A DNA stretch of 64,000 nucleotides, taken from NCBI RefSeq assembly GCF_900167155.1, contig NZ_FUXU01000003.1, positions 1 to 64,000 of the forward strand, in the 5' to 3' direction. The notes under the pieces were generated by a model that did not search any database, was not told the DNA's origin, and saw only the letters and a list, made by a program, of their open reading frames with translations. A program made the position numbers and the translations under genes. Numbering within the stretch: the stretch's first letter is position 1; every line of letters begins with the position of its first letter. Below are positions 45,536 through 54,804 of the stretch, piece after piece. The stretch comes from Enterovibrio nigricans DSM 22720 (GTDB taxonomy: Bacteria; Pseudomonadota; Gammaproteobacteria; Enterobacterales; Vibrionaceae).

Positions 45536-46612
45536 ATGTCTAAGATTTTTGATTTTGTAAAGCCTGGCGTTATCTCTGGTGACGACGTTCAGAAAGTGTT
45601 TGAAATTGCTAAAGAGAACAAGTTCGCTCTTCCAGCGGTAAACGTGGTAAACACTGACTCAATCAACGGTGTTCTGGAAGCTGCATCTAAAGTTAAAGCA
45701 CCAGTGGTTGTTCAGTTCTCTAACGGTGGCGCAGGCTTCTTCGTTGGTAAAGGTGTTAAGCTAGATGGTCAAGGTGCACAAATCCTTGGTGCAGTTGCTG
45801 GCGCAAAATACGTTCACGCTGTTGCTGAATCTTACGGTATCCCAGTTATCCTGCACACTGACCACGCAGCGAAGAAACTGCTGCCATGGATTGACGGTCT
45901 GCTGGACGCGGGTGAAGCGCACTTCGCTGAAACTGGCAAGCCACTGTTCTCTTCTCACATGATTGACCTGTCTGAAGAGTCACTGGAAGAGAACATCGCT
46001 ATCTGTGCTGAGTACTTGGCTCGCATGGAAAAAATGGGTATGACGCTGGAAATCGAACTGGGTTGTACTGGCGGTGAAGAAGACGGCGTAGACAACTCTC
46101 ACATGGACGCGTCTGAGCTATACACCTCTCCAGAAGACGTTGCATACGCTTACGAGAAACTGAGCGCAATCAGCCCACGTTTCACTATCGCAGCATCTTT
46201 CGGTAACGTACACGGTGTTTACCAAGCAGGTAACGTTGTACTGACTCCAACCATTCTGCGTGACTCACAAGCTTACTGTGCAGAGAAATTCGGTATCGCA
46301 CCTAATGCGCTGAACTTCGTATTCCACGGTGGTTCTGGTTCTTCTGAAGCAGAAATCCAAGAGTCTATCGGCTACGGTGTTATCAAAATGAACATCGATA
46401 CTGATACTCAGTGGGCAACGTGGGACGGTATCCGTACTTACGAAGCTGAAAACCGTGATTTCCTACAAGGTCAAATCGGTAACCCAACTGGCGAATCTGC
46501 GCCAAACAAGAAGTACTACGATCCACGCGTATGGCTACGTGCAGGTCAAGCTTCTATGGTTACTCGTCTTGAGAAAGCATTTGCTGATTTGAACGCGATT
46601 GACGTTCTGTAA
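45536..46612 (+). CDS. fbaA: Class II fructose-bisphosphate aldolase
   Basis: 358 residues. Zinc-dependent class II enzyme: HTDHAAKKLLPWIDG with metal ligands, LEIELGCTGGEEDGVD, FHGGSGSSEAEI and NIDTDTQWATWDG. The sequence is of the E. coli FbaA subgroup. Strong codon bias. It has its own intergenic region after pgk and a terminator behind it. Confidence 0.97.
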   Translation: MSKIFDFVKPGVISGDDVQKVFEIAKENKFALPAVNVVNTDSINGVLEAASKVKAPVVVQFSNGGAGFFVGKGVKLDGQGAQILGAVAGAKYVHAVAESYGIPVILHTDHAAKKLLPWIDGLLDAGEAHFAETGKPLFSSHMIDLSEESLEENIAICAEYLARMEKMGMTLEIELGCTGGEEDGVDNSHMDASELYTSPEDVAYAYEKLSAISPRFTIAASFGNVHGVYQAGNVVLTPTILRDSQAYCAEKFGIAPNALNFVFHGGSGSSEAEIQESIGYGVIKMNIDTDTQWATWDGIRTYEAENRDFLQGQIGNPTGESAPNKKYYDPRVWLRAGQASMVTRLEKAFADLNAIDVL

Positions 46613-46650
46613 TTTAAGTTTAGTTAAAAAACTTATTACAAAAAATGATA

Positions 46651-46677
46651 AAACCCGCTAAATTTAGCGGGTTTTTT
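46651..46677 (+). terminator. Terminator of fbaA
   Basis: Palindrome AAACCCGCTAAA / TTTAGCGGGTTT at 46651-46674, followed by further T residues. Confidence 0.9.
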
Positions 46678-46785
46678 TATGGCTGAAATTCAGGCCATAG
46701 TGAGAAGTCCCTAAACCATCTTGATAGCGTGTCTTTTTTACGCTGGATATCGAGATGGTTTAGTTATTTAGAAGTGAGAAAAAAA

Positions 46786-47679
46786 ATGACTGAGCAAAAT
46801 GCTGCGCACGCTGTTGAGAAAACAGCAAATGAAGCAATGCACTGGCTGGCTTCAAACCAAGAACTGATGGTTCAGTATGCGATGAATATCCTGACCGCTG
46901 TTTTGATCTTGTTGATTGGCCACTGGGTAGTGAAGAAAGTGGCGGGCTCAGTGGGAACCGTGCTTAAAAAACGTAACCTTGACCAAACTGTTGTCGATTT
47001 TATCGAGAACATGGCGCGTTACGTGATGTTTGCAATCGTACTGATTGCTGCACTGGGCCGTTTAGGTGTTGAAACCGCGTCAATCGTTGCAGTGATTGGT
47101 GCCGCGGGCTTGGCGATTGGTCTGGCTCTGCAAGGTTCACTGTCAAACTTCGCTGCGGGCGTGTTGATTGTAACCTTCCGTCCATTCAAGTCGGGCGATT
47201 ACGTAGAAGTTGGTGGTGTTGCAGGTTCTGTGGCGTCGATCCAGATCTTCTCTACTGTACTGACTACACCCGATAATAAGATGGTAGTTGTGCCAAATGG
47301 CACAGTTATTTCTAGCCCAATCACGAACTACTCGCGTCACGAAACGCGTCGTATTGATTTCATTATTGGTGTGTTTTACAAAGCGGATTTGCAAAAAACT
47401 AAAGAAGTGCTGACGCGTGTTGTGATGGCTGACGAGCGTGTGCTGAAAGATCCTGAACCTACAGTGGGTGTACATGCCCTGATGGACTCTTCTGTAAACT
47501 TCGTGGTTCGTCCTTGGGTGAACACTGCTGACTATTGGTCAACGTATTTTGACCTTCTTCAAGCGATTAAAGAAGAATTAGACAAGGAAGGTATTGAGAT
47601 TCCATTTCCGCAAATGGACGTTCATTACTATGCAAACGCAAAAGAACAAGTGAATTCCGAACCAAGACAAGTGGCATAA
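46786..47679 (+). CDS. mscS: Small-conductance mechanosensitive channel MscS, first copy
   Basis: 297 residues. Three membrane segments; the pore-lining TM3 region is AAGLAIGLALQGSLSNFAAG with the FRPFKSGDYVE beta domain after it, then the vestibule domain. Releases solutes on hypo-osmotic shock. Start set at MTEQNAAH (46786); an upstream in-frame ATG at 46729 is less likely by family length. The epd-pgk-fbaA-mscS order is shared with other vibrios. Confidence 0.95.
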   Translation: MTEQNAAHAVEKTANEAMHWLASNQELMVQYAMNILTAVLILLIGHWVVKKVAGSVGTVLKKRNLDQTVVDFIENMARYVMFAIVLIAALGRLGVETASIVAVIGAAGLAIGLALQGSLSNFAAGVLIVTFRPFKSGDYVEVGGVAGSVASIQIFSTVLTTPDNKMVVVPNGTVISSPITNYSRHETRRIDFIIGVFYKADLQKTKEVLTRVVMADERVLKDPEPTVGVHALMDSSVNFVVRPWVNTADYWSTYFDLLQAIKEELDKEGIEIPFPQMDVHYYANAKEQVNSEPRQVA

Positions 47680-47700
47680 CACGCACTGTTTTGATGAAAC

Positions 47701-47724
47701 CCTGCCAACTGGCAGGTTTTTTTT
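47701..47724 (+). terminator. Terminator of the first mscS
   Basis: CCTGCC (47701-47706) pairs with GGCAGG (47711-47716) over AACT, followed by eight T residues. Confidence 0.9.
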
Positions 47725-47914
47725 ATGCGATCCTTCGGCATTAAAGAAGGATGGAACCCTGTTGTTCTACATTTGAGACACTGGATTTCGCTGCTTAAAC
47801 TGTACACTCTGCTCTGTTTTTATATCTGAGTGGATGAGTCAGGTATGTTAGATATTCTGTGGTCTGATCTCGGATTGATCAATGTAAAGCCATTACAACA
47901 TCAAGGAAATCGCA

Positions 47915-48748
47915 ATGGAAAATGCAACAAATGAAGCCATGAGTTGGTTCAACGGAAATCAGGAACTCCTACTCCAATATGCAGTGAATATTATCGCTGC
48001 CATTCTTATTCTCATTATTGGTAATTGGGTCGTTAAAGCGATTGCAAATGGCATCGCTGGGATGATGCGTAAAAAACAGCTTGATGAAACCGTTGTGAGT
48101 TTTGTTCACACCTTTGTTCGTTACCTGTTGTTCGTTATCGTTATCATTGCAGCACTTGGGCGCCTCGGTGTTCAAACCGCGTCGGTTGTGGCGGTTATCG
48201 GTGCTGCGGGTTTAGCCGTAGGCTTGGCACTGCAAGGGTCACTGTCCAATTTTGCTGCGGGTGTGCTTATTGTGACGTTCCGTCCGTTCAAATCTGGCGA
48301 TTATGTTGAGGCTGGCGGTGTTTCAGGCTCTGTGGATTCCATTCAGATTTTCTCTACGGTATTGACCACACCTGACAACAAGATGGTTGTTGTGCCGAAT
48401 GGTGCGATCATTTCTAGCCCAATCACCAATTATTCAAAGCATGACACCCGCCGTATCGATTACGTGGTTGGCGTGTCATACAGTGCTGACTTGCATAAAA
48501 CCAAGCAGGTATTAGCCCGTGTTCTGTCAGAAGAATCTCGCTTGCTTTCAACACCTGAGCCAACGATTGGCGTCGTTGAGCTGGCAGACTCATCCGTCAA
48601 CCTTGTGGTACGCCCTTGGGTACGTACGTCTGATTATTGGGGCGTGTATTTTGATCTTCTGCAAGCCATCAAAGAGGAGCTTGATAAAGAAGGCATTGAA
48701 ATTCCATTCCCGCAAATGGATGTACATATGGCAAAAAGCGAAGGCTAA
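47915..48748 (+). CDS. mscS: Small-conductance mechanosensitive channel MscS, second copy
   Basis: 277 residues, clearly a tandem duplicate of the preceding gene: the TM3 and FRPFKSGDYVE regions are almost unchanged and both end with EEL-DKEGIEIPFPQMDVH. The first about 15 residues and the C-terminal tails differ. It has its own terminator and an intergenic region of 235 bp, so the two copies are probably expressed separately. Confidence 0.94.
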   Translation: MENATNEAMSWFNGNQELLLQYAVNIIAAILILIIGNWVVKAIANGIAGMMRKKQLDETVVSFVHTFVRYLLFVIVIIAALGRLGVQTASVVAVIGAAGLAVGLALQGSLSNFAAGVLIVTFRPFKSGDYVEAGGVSGSVDSIQIFSTVLTTPDNKMVVVPNGAIISSPITNYSKHDTRRIDYVVGVSYSADLHKTKQVLARVLSEESRLLSTPEPTIGVVELADSSVNLVVRPWVRTSDYWGVYFDLLQAIKEELDKEGIEIPFPQMDVHMAKSEG

Positions 48749-48766
48749 ACTCGCCATCTAAATAAG

Positions 48767-48800
48767 CGCCAGTTTCTGGATTTAGAGCTGGCGTTTTTTT
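48767..48800 (+). terminator. Terminator of the second mscS
   Basis: CGCCAG (48767-48772) pairs with CTGGCG (48788-48793), followed by seven T residues. Confidence 0.75.
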
Positions 48801-48984
48801 GTTGCCACTTTTTTGCCAATACAGGGTAATGTTGCAATCCCTTGACCGAGTTAAAATTATTGATTTTCGGACGCTGATTTTTCTTGCTTAGTGCTCAATG
48901 CTTTCCTAATTTGCCTAACTAGAAATGTAAGCTATTAATAATTACAGACAGTCTGCAGCATGATTTTTAGAAGGAATCCGACTT

Positions 48985-49377
48985 ATGAGCAATATCCCAT
49001 CTGAGCTGAAGTTCACCAACTCCCATGAATGGGTAAGACCGGAAGGTAACGGAGTATATACAATTGGTATCTCCGATCATGCACAGGCAATGTTGGGTGA
49101 TATGGTGTTTGTGGACTTGCCGGATGTCGGTGATACGGTGGATGCGGGTGATGATTGTGCTGTGGCAGAGTCTGTGAAAGCAGCGTCAGACATTTATACG
49201 CCACTGACGGGCGAGATAGTGGCAATCAATGAGGAGCTTGAAGGGCAACCAGAGCTCGTAAACTCTGATCCGTATGGCGATGGGTGGTTATTTCAAATCC
49301 GCATTAGCGATGACGCTGAGCTCGATGAGCTGTTGGATGCCGAGTCTTACCAAGACACTCTCGACGAAGAAGAATAG
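48985..49377 (+). CDS. gcvH: Glycine cleavage system H protein, solitary gene
   Basis: 130 residues. Lipoyl carrier of glycine cleavage. The lipoylated Lys is K65 in [20 protein letters not shown]-type end is replaced by [12 protein letters not shown] and an acidic tail ending LDEEE. No gcvT or gcvP is nearby, so the gene is separated from its partners or serves in lipoate transfer. No glycine riboswitch was recognised upstream. Confidence 0.93.
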   Translation: MSNIPSELKFTNSHEWVRPEGNGVYTIGISDHAQAMLGDMVFVDLPDVGDTVDAGDDCAVAESVKAASDIYTPLTGEIVAINEELEGQPELVNSDPYGDGWLFQIRISDDAELDELLDAESYQDTLDEEE

Positions 49378-49400
49378 CGCTGAGCTGGACTGTTGCGATA

Positions 49401-49430
49401 AAAAACACCGCGTATCAGCGCGGTGTTTTT
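49401..49430. terminator. Bidirectional terminator after gcvH
   Basis: AAAAACACCGCG (49401-49412) pairs with CGCGGTGTTTTT (49419-49430). It can serve gcvH and the convergent small gene. Confidence 0.9.
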
Positions 49431-49456
49431 GTTCAAGCGAAGTTTTCTAACGCCAA

Positions 49457-49657
49457 TCACTGCTCTTTCAAGCGGCGGATCTCAGCATTGATTTCCTTAA
49501 CGGTCTGGTAATGCTGAATATCTGCGTTTGATTGAGATTGCACCAATCCCTGATGAAACTCGAAATCTCCTCGACCATGGATGGAAATACGTCCCTTAAA
49601 TAATCGGTAAACGTGCTTTGCAATCATGGTTGGGACATATCGATTAAACATCCGCAT
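49457..49657 (-). CDS. Small hypothetical protein (66 aa)
   Basis: 66 residues, basic N-terminal half (RYVPTMIAKHVYRLFKG) and a coiled-coil-like charged end (KEINAEIRRLKEQ). AAAGGA sits seven bases before ATG 49657 and the gene ends near a shared terminator, which supports a real gene. I do not recognise a domain. The phrase FKGRISIHGRGDFEF suggests a small beta segment. Function unknown. Confidence 0.65.
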   Translation of the reverse strand: MRMFNRYVPTMIAKHVYRLFKGRISIHGRGDFEFHQGLVQSQSNADIQHYQTVKEINAEIRRLKEQ

Positions 49658-49853
49658 TTATTATTCCTTTATCGTTTTTTGTATAGCCAACTTCCAAAAT
49701 CCCAGTAAAAACGTCTGAAATTCTGGCGCGCGGCATTATAACGACGAGGGTGTGACGACAATGTGACATGACAGACAGTTAGTTCAAATTTCGCCTATGC
49801 AAGTCAATGAATAAGGTGGGTGTCACATTCCATCAATGTTGTGAGCAGTCCGA

Positions 49854-50789
49854 TTATCTGGCACGTAAATCCTGCACTTGTTGAATGACCGTCTGATGAA
49901 TGGTTTGTCGTATCCATGTGTTTTTAGCACTGGTGACATTTTTTTTATGCCAAATCTGGCGAATATCAAAACAGCTCACATCAACCGGCGTAGGGCTGAT
50001 CTCCAGTGTGTCTTTGAACATGTCCAATTTGGCCATGAGCTCTGCAACCGTGCATATCAGGTTTCGCCCCGACAGCAAATGCCTGACGGTAAGAAATCGC
50101 TGTGAGCCCATGACAACCTGTCGATCGCAGTTGAGTGCTTTCAACGTTGTATCTACGGGGCTGCTAAGTTGCCCATCGACCGTCACGAGCGCATGGGGGG
50201 TAGAGGTGTAATCTGCCAACGATATAGGATTGGCTAACCCTGTAGATGCGGGATCAAAAAGACACACGTGCTGTTCTGTGTAGAGATCTTCCATCATCAA
50301 TAACGCGTCTTCAGTTTCGACGGCACCGAGTACCACATCCACGTGATCGGCTTTCAATGCTTCTTTATAACTTGCTCTATCGACAGGGCGACAACTCAGC
50401 TGGCAGTTTGGGGCTTGCTCGCGAAAGACATCAAACAGCACAGGCGCAAACACCAATTCTGCGTAATCGGTTAGTCCAATACGAACCGGCCCGTGGTATT
50501 GCTGCGGGTCAAATTGCACAGGTGTCAGCACATCAAGCGCAATGGTTTCGAGAAGCTGATTGATGATGGGCTCTAGCTCGAAGGCGCGAGAGGTGGGCAA
50601 CATTTCATTGCCCTGACGATGAAAAAGCGGGTCATCCAGCAAGGTGCGAAGGCGAGACAGATTGTGACTCATCGCTGACTGGCCGATGGACAGCTTTTCG
50701 GCTGCTCGGGTGACGCTGCGCGTTTCCATCAATGCGGAAAATGCCACAAGCAGGTTTAAGTCGACACTGCGCCAGTTGACCCGTTTCAT
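49854..50789 (-). CDS. LysR-family transcriptional regulator
   Basis: 311 residues. An N-terminal winged helix (LNLLVAFSALMETRSVTRAA with the recognition part QSAMSHNLSRLR) is followed by a LysR substrate-binding domain. Only 3 bp behind the deacylase-like gene and in the same operon-like run as ygfZ, so it may be co-transcribed with them. Target genes unknown. Confidence 0.9.
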   Translation of the reverse strand: MKRVNWRSVDLNLLVAFSALMETRSVTRAAEKLSIGQSAMSHNLSRLRTLLDDPLFHRQGNEMLPTSRAFELEPIINQLLETIALDVLTPVQFDPQQYHGPVRIGLTDYAELVFAPVLFDVFREQAPNCQLSCRPVDRASYKEALKADHVDVVLGAVETEDALLMMEDLYTEQHVCLFDPASTGLANPISLADYTSTPHALVTVDGQLSSPVDTTLKALNCDRQVVMGSQRFLTVRHLLSGRNLICTVAELMAKLDMFKDTLEISPTPVDVSCFDIRQIWHKKNVTSAKNTWIRQTIHQTVIQQVQDLRAR

Positions 50790-50792
50790 TGC

Positions 50793-51278
50793 TCAGTCCT
50801 CTTTCGCTTCTCGGCGAATATCTGCAACTGTGGGCGAGCACAGCGTAACAAGGTCGCTAAACTTCAGTTCTACGCCCGCCATCGGCGAGCCACTGCTGAT
50901 GTTGACGAATTCATATTGTTCGAGAGACGGGTCAATGAAGATTGGCATAAACCCCATCACGGAAAGTGGTGTAACCATACCCGGCGAATAGCCCGTGATA
51001 CTTTGGACATGCCCACTGTCAGCGCAGGTCATGCGGCGACAGCCTAGTATGTCTCGTACCTTGCGAGGATCTACTGAAGCGGTTCCAGGTAGGCAAGCCA
51101 GTGCCAATACACCGCCCATGTCCCGCAATAGCATGGATTTAACCATTTGATCTGGGTTTACGCCCCGTTGTTCCGCTGCATCCAGTACAGATGTTGCCGC
51201 ACGTTGGTGCGGCAAAATGCGGTATGCAATGTTGGCATCTCTTAGGATGGAGAGAATGGGAGTATCGATCTCAGACAT
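50793..51278 (-). CDS. YbaK/ProX-type aminoacyl-tRNA deacylase-like protein
   Basis: 161 residues. The fold of trans-editing enzymes that hydrolyse mischarged tRNA: HQRAATSVLDAAEQRG, MVKSMLLRDMGGVLALACLPG and the FIDPSLEQYEFVNISSG segment. The conserved Lys of the family is in MVKSMLL. Subtype not determined. It lies between ygfZ and the LysR gene. Confidence 0.82.
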   Translation of the reverse strand: MSEIDTPILSILRDANIAYRILPHQRAATSVLDAAEQRGVNPDQMVKSMLLRDMGGVLALACLPGTASVDPRKVRDILGCRRMTCADSGHVQSITGYSPGMVTPLSVMGFMPIFIDPSLEQYEFVNISSGSPMAGVELKFSDLVTLCSPTVADIRREAKED

Positions 51279-51286
51279 GGTTAAAC

Positions 51287-52267
51287 TCAGGCATCGTCTT
51301 CGAGGCTATATGGCATCGCCACTTTCTGCCAAAGAATATCGGTGTCTGGCAGGCGGAACATGCTGTCTTCATCCAAGTTGTTTGGCAGTACAACCATGGC
51401 CAGTGCTTTGCCATCGTCAAAGCGATATCCTGAAAGCACAGTACCTCCGGTACGCCAGTTTTCACCCACGCTGCGGTCGAAAACATCACCGGCTTTTGGC
51501 GCGTCGGATGCGTCACCTTCAAGCAGGTAAGCCGCACGTTTATTAATGCCTCGGTATTTGGCGCGAGCCACTGTTTCTTGGCCTGTGTAGCAGCCTTTTT
51601 TAAAGCTGATACCGTCAAGGGCTTGCAAGTTAAGGGCTTGCGGGATGAATTCGTTGGTGTTCACCAGCTCAATCGCTGGAATGGCTGCGCGAAGCTCCAG
51701 TAAGTCCCACAGAGAACTGTCGCTAAGGACACCGCGATCACCGATTTCATGAATCAAGGTGTCAGCTTCCGTCGCATCAATGGCCAATAACCAGCGATTA
51801 TCTTCGATTTTAACCGCGGTGCCTGTTTGGGTTGCTCGGACGTTACCGTCACCGGTGAAGCGTGATTGTACGGCGATGTCTGCTTTCTCTCCGGCAACAC
51901 CAATCAGTACTTGCTCACTGAGGTCGAAAGTAACTTTGGAAAACACGGCGTACTTTTTAATCTCGGTGAGCTGCTTTTCTGCCACTGTTTTCGGCTGAAC
52001 GTAAGCAAAGCCGTCGTTGTGACGAAACAAGCGGATCGCAGACCAGACTTTACCCTTGCCATCACAATGTGCGGCCAGAGTAGATTGGGTTTTATCCAGC
52101 GAAATCAAATCACACGTCAGTTGGCCTTGCAGGTAGCTGATGGTGTCTGCGCCAACAGCAGTAATAAGTGCAAGATTATCCAGCGCGATCACCGACAGTG
52201 CTGGTAGGGCACTGTCCGAAGAAAGTGGAAGTCGAGAAAAGTTGTGCGTTGAATACCAGTGAGTCAT
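51287..52267 (-). CDS. ygfZ: tRNA-modifying/Fe-S assembly protein YgfZ
   Basis: 326 residues. Folate-binding GcvT-like fold with the signature KGCYTGQE that holds the functional Cys. It supports iron-sulfur cluster assembly, for example of the MiaB methylthiotransferase. Divergent from sdhE-ygfX as in E. coli. Confidence 0.95.
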   Translation of the reverse strand: MTHWYSTHNFSRLPLSSDSALPALSVIALDNLALITAVGADTISYLQGQLTCDLISLDKTQSTLAAHCDGKGKVWSAIRLFRHNDGFAYVQPKTVAEKQLTEIKKYAVFSKVTFDLSEQVLIGVAGEKADIAVQSRFTGDGNVRATQTGTAVKIEDNRWLLAIDATEADTLIHEIGDRGVLSDSSLWDLLELRAAIPAIELVNTNEFIPQALNLQALDGISFKKGCYTGQETVARAKYRGINKRAAYLLEGDASDAPKAGDVFDRSVGENWRTGGTVLSGYRFDDGKALAMVVLPNNLDEDSMFRLPDTDILWQKVAMPYSLEDDA

Positions 52268-52440
52268 GGTGTCTCTCGCTTTAAAGTTAGTGGTCTTATG
52301 TTAATGCGACTGCCGTCTATATACCACTGATATGGGGTCAGATCACAGGCTTACAAGATTCACTGAGGGAGCGATAGCAAGGCTGGCAACCCACTGATAC
52401 TATTTGTGCCAGTTTTTATGATGTAATTTCAGAGGTAATC

Positions 52441-52701
52441 ATGCTGGGCGCAGAAGGTAAAGCGCGAATCAAGTGGGCCTGCCGACGCGGCATGTTGGAG
52501 CTTGACGTCATTATAATGCCGTTTTTCGAAGAGTGTTTTGACGCGTTAACGGAGTCAGAAAAGCAGGACTTTGTTGCGCTGCTTGAATGTGATGACCCAG
52601 ACCTTTTTACATGGATGATGGGACAGAGTCGCAGCGAAAAACCTGAACTTGCGGCAATGGCAGACAAAATTGTCGAGCATAACCGCAGCAAACTTCGTTA
52701 A
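52441..52701 (+). CDS. sdhE: Succinate dehydrogenase flavinylation factor SdhE
   Basis: 86 residues. Five-helix protein with the conserved RGMLELD motif, DLFTWMMG and the distal PELAAMADKIVEHNR. It helps attach FAD to SdhA. Overlaps the next gene, so translation may be coupled. Confidence 0.95.
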   Translation: MLGAEGKARIKWACRRGMLELDVIIMPFFEECFDALTESEKQDFVALLECDDPDLFTWMMGQSRSEKPELAAMADKIVEHNRSKLR

Positions 52702-53080
52702 TACACACCTTACTCCTTCTACATTTCTGTTACGAAGTGTGGTGTTTGGCTACATGTCAGTGGCAGCACTGTTGTTGTTTACGGGTGTGTGGCCATTAGA
52801 GATCAAAGTCTTATTGATAGCCTTTCTCTCTAAAGAGCTAAAGCATAGCGCACATGCCGCATTGGCGGTTGTGGGCGACTTTTCCTTACATACCGATGGG
52901 CACTGTCACTGGGAACATTGCGACTATCATGTTAGGTCTGTCGTATTTAAAAGCCCTGTTGGGTTTGTGTTGGATGTGCATCGAACGGGTGAGATAAAAC
53001 GGATCCCGCTTCTGTACGATGCTTGTTCAGAACAAGACTTTCGTCATCTCAGTCGAATATGTTTAGAGTTAAAAGAGTGA
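52649..53080 (+). CDS. ygfX: YgfX/CptA-type small membrane protein
   Basis: Up to 143 residues; start uncertain. Two hydrophobic segments (FLLRSVVFGYMSVAALLLFTG region and VLLIAFLS) and a cytoplasmic beta-rich tail. The frame opens with TTG 52649 inside sdhE and has a further TTG at 52670, with no ATG before the first membrane segment, so the start is non-canonical. Linked to sdhE as in enterobacteria; described there as part of a toxin-like pair, which is not established here. Confidence 0.75.
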   Translation: MRQWQTKLSSITAANFVNTHLTPSTFLLRSVVFGYMSVAALLLFTGVWPLEIKVLLIAFLSKELKHSAHAALAVVGDFSLHTDGHCHWEHCDYHVRSVVFKSPVGFVLDVHRTGEIKRIPLLYDACSEQDFRHLSRICLELKE

Positions 53081-53181
53081 CGTTGTTCACGTATCATAAC
53101 TTTACTGTATACCATTCCTAAAAAATATAACGCCTAGACCGATAACAGGGCAATCCCCCCAAAGTCTTATGGGAAAATGCC

Positions 53182-54714
53182 ATGAATATTCGAACCAAAC
53201 TCTATTTACTTACTGCTTTTTCGGCAGCTTCTCTTGTGCTTTTCGCATTAATCGGCTGGCAAGCGTCTGATCGTATGATTGACCTTAAAACGAAGCTGAC
53301 GCTGGTGGGTGATCTTGAAGTGAGGCTATTGAATTTAAGACGAAACGAAAAAGACTTCCTGGCGCGTCTTGATGCGAAATACATTGAGACATTTGAGCAA
53401 CAGGGAGAGAGCTTTAAAAGCGACTTAGTTCAACTGCGCCAATACGCTGAAGAGTTAGACTTAACGCTTCCTCAAATCGGAGCGGTTGATCAAGCGATGG
53501 ACAACTACCAAAAGGGCTTTTTAAGGTTGTCTGACGGTTATCGGGAGCTCGGGCTAGATCGTGAATCAGGGCTACGCGGCGAGATTACGCAAGTAAACGA
53601 AAACGTATTGGCACAATCAGACAACCCCAATGCCGACTACCTTGTCACATTGGCGCGCTTGTTCGTTGCTGATATCAGTGAAAATCGATATGTCGAATAC
53701 CTTGAAACATGGAACCGCTTGGTGGAAGGGAGTGCGCCAAACCTTAAGGCGCAAAAAGCCTTAATCGAGCAGTACTACACTTTAAGCAATAAAGTGGGCT
53801 TAGACCATAAATCAGGGCTTCTTGGAGCAATCCGTCAACAATCACATCAGGTTGAAGCCGACTTTGATGCAATGCGCAGCCAGCTTACACAGGAGCTTGA
53901 AAAGGCGTCAGATTCGGTGGTGAAAATCGTAGTAACCCTGTTGACCTTTGTCTCGATAGTACTGATCGCACTCAGTATTTGGCTGAACCGTTTTATCCAA
54001 CGCCGCATCACAACGCTAACTCAGACCATGGAGCAAGTCGCGACAGAGCGAGCCGCAGAGAATGCTTCTCACAGTCTGGAACGTGCAAGCAAAGGTCATG
54101 CTACGGTGCAAAACACCCGATCGGCGATCGCCACATTGTCACAAGGACTTGGTGATGCCAACCGAGATATCCAGAGCTTGGTTTCGCTCTCTGAGCAAAT
54201 TGGAACCGTTGTTCATGTGATTAAAGATATTTCAGAGCAAACTAACTTGTTGGCACTGAATGCGGCCATCGAAGCTGCGCGAGCAGGGGAACAAGGGCGC
54301 GGCTTTGCAGTGGTAGCAGATGAGGTTCGCTCGTTGGCAACGCGCACACATAAATCAACGGATGAGATAGCTACCATGATTGCGTCATTGCAGCAGCAAA
54401 CCAATCTGGTTGTTGAGCGTATTTACGAGTGCCAGCAAGACAGTGAAGAGTCTGTAATACATGTAGAAGATGCTGCGAATGAGCTGGATAACATCATGCA
54501 TGACATGCAGCAAATTATGGATATGAGCACGCAGATTGCAGCGGCCATTGAAGAGCAGAGTATGGTGGCGAAAGAAGTGAACCTGAATGTGCATTCTATT
54601 CAGGAGATCACGGCTAAAAATACCGCGTCGACCAGCGATAATGCGATGGCGGCTGAAAGGGTGGCAGAGCAGAGTAAAGAATTGGCGTTTGCGATTTCGG
54701 CTTTCAAAGCGTAA
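53182..54714 (+). CDS. Transmembrane methyl-accepting chemotaxis protein
   Basis: 510 residues. TM1 at about 7-27, a helical periplasmic sensor of about 220 residues ([16 protein letters not shown] resembles the HBM or four-helix type), TM2 at about 255-275, a short linker and the signalling hairpin with [15 protein letters not shown] and [12 protein letters not shown]. The end AFAISAFKA has no W-x-x-F pentapeptide, so unlike the soluble receptor at 10084 it should not tether CheR. Ligand unknown. Confidence 0.92.
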   Translation: MNIRTKLYLLTAFSAASLVLFALIGWQASDRMIDLKTKLTLVGDLEVRLLNLRRNEKDFLARLDAKYIETFEQQGESFKSDLVQLRQYAEELDLTLPQIGAVDQAMDNYQKGFLRLSDGYRELGLDRESGLRGEITQVNENVLAQSDNPNADYLVTLARLFVADISENRYVEYLETWNRLVEGSAPNLKAQKALIEQYYTLSNKVGLDHKSGLLGAIRQQSHQVEADFDAMRSQLTQELEKASDSVVKIVVTLLTFVSIVLIALSIWLNRFIQRRITTLTQTMEQVATERAAENASHSLERASKGHATVQNTRSAIATLSQGLGDANRDIQSLVSLSEQIGTVVHVIKDISEQTNLLALNAAIEAARAGEQGRGFAVVADEVRSLATRTHKSTDEIATMIASLQQQTNLVVERIYECQQDSEESVIHVEDAANELDNIMHDMQQIMDMSTQIAAAIEEQSMVAKEVNLNVHSIQEITAKNTASTSDNAMAAERVAEQSKELAFAISAFKA

Positions 54715-54743
54715 AAATCAAAACGTTAAAATCAGAAGACAAG

Positions 54744-54771
54744 AAAAAGCCCTCATGCGTGAGGGCTTTTT
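54744..54771. terminator. Bidirectional terminator
   Basis: AAAAAGCCCTCA (54744-54755) pairs with TGAGGGCTTTTT (54760-54771) over TGCG, between the receptor gene and the convergent nadB. Confidence 0.9.
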
Positions 54772-54804
54772 ACATAGGCTGCGTTAAGCTCTACGACGTT
54801 GTTT

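Noticed and set aside
48830..48984. Possible glycine riboswitch upstream of gcvH
   Set aside because: No tandem aptamer-like conserved pattern could be recognised.
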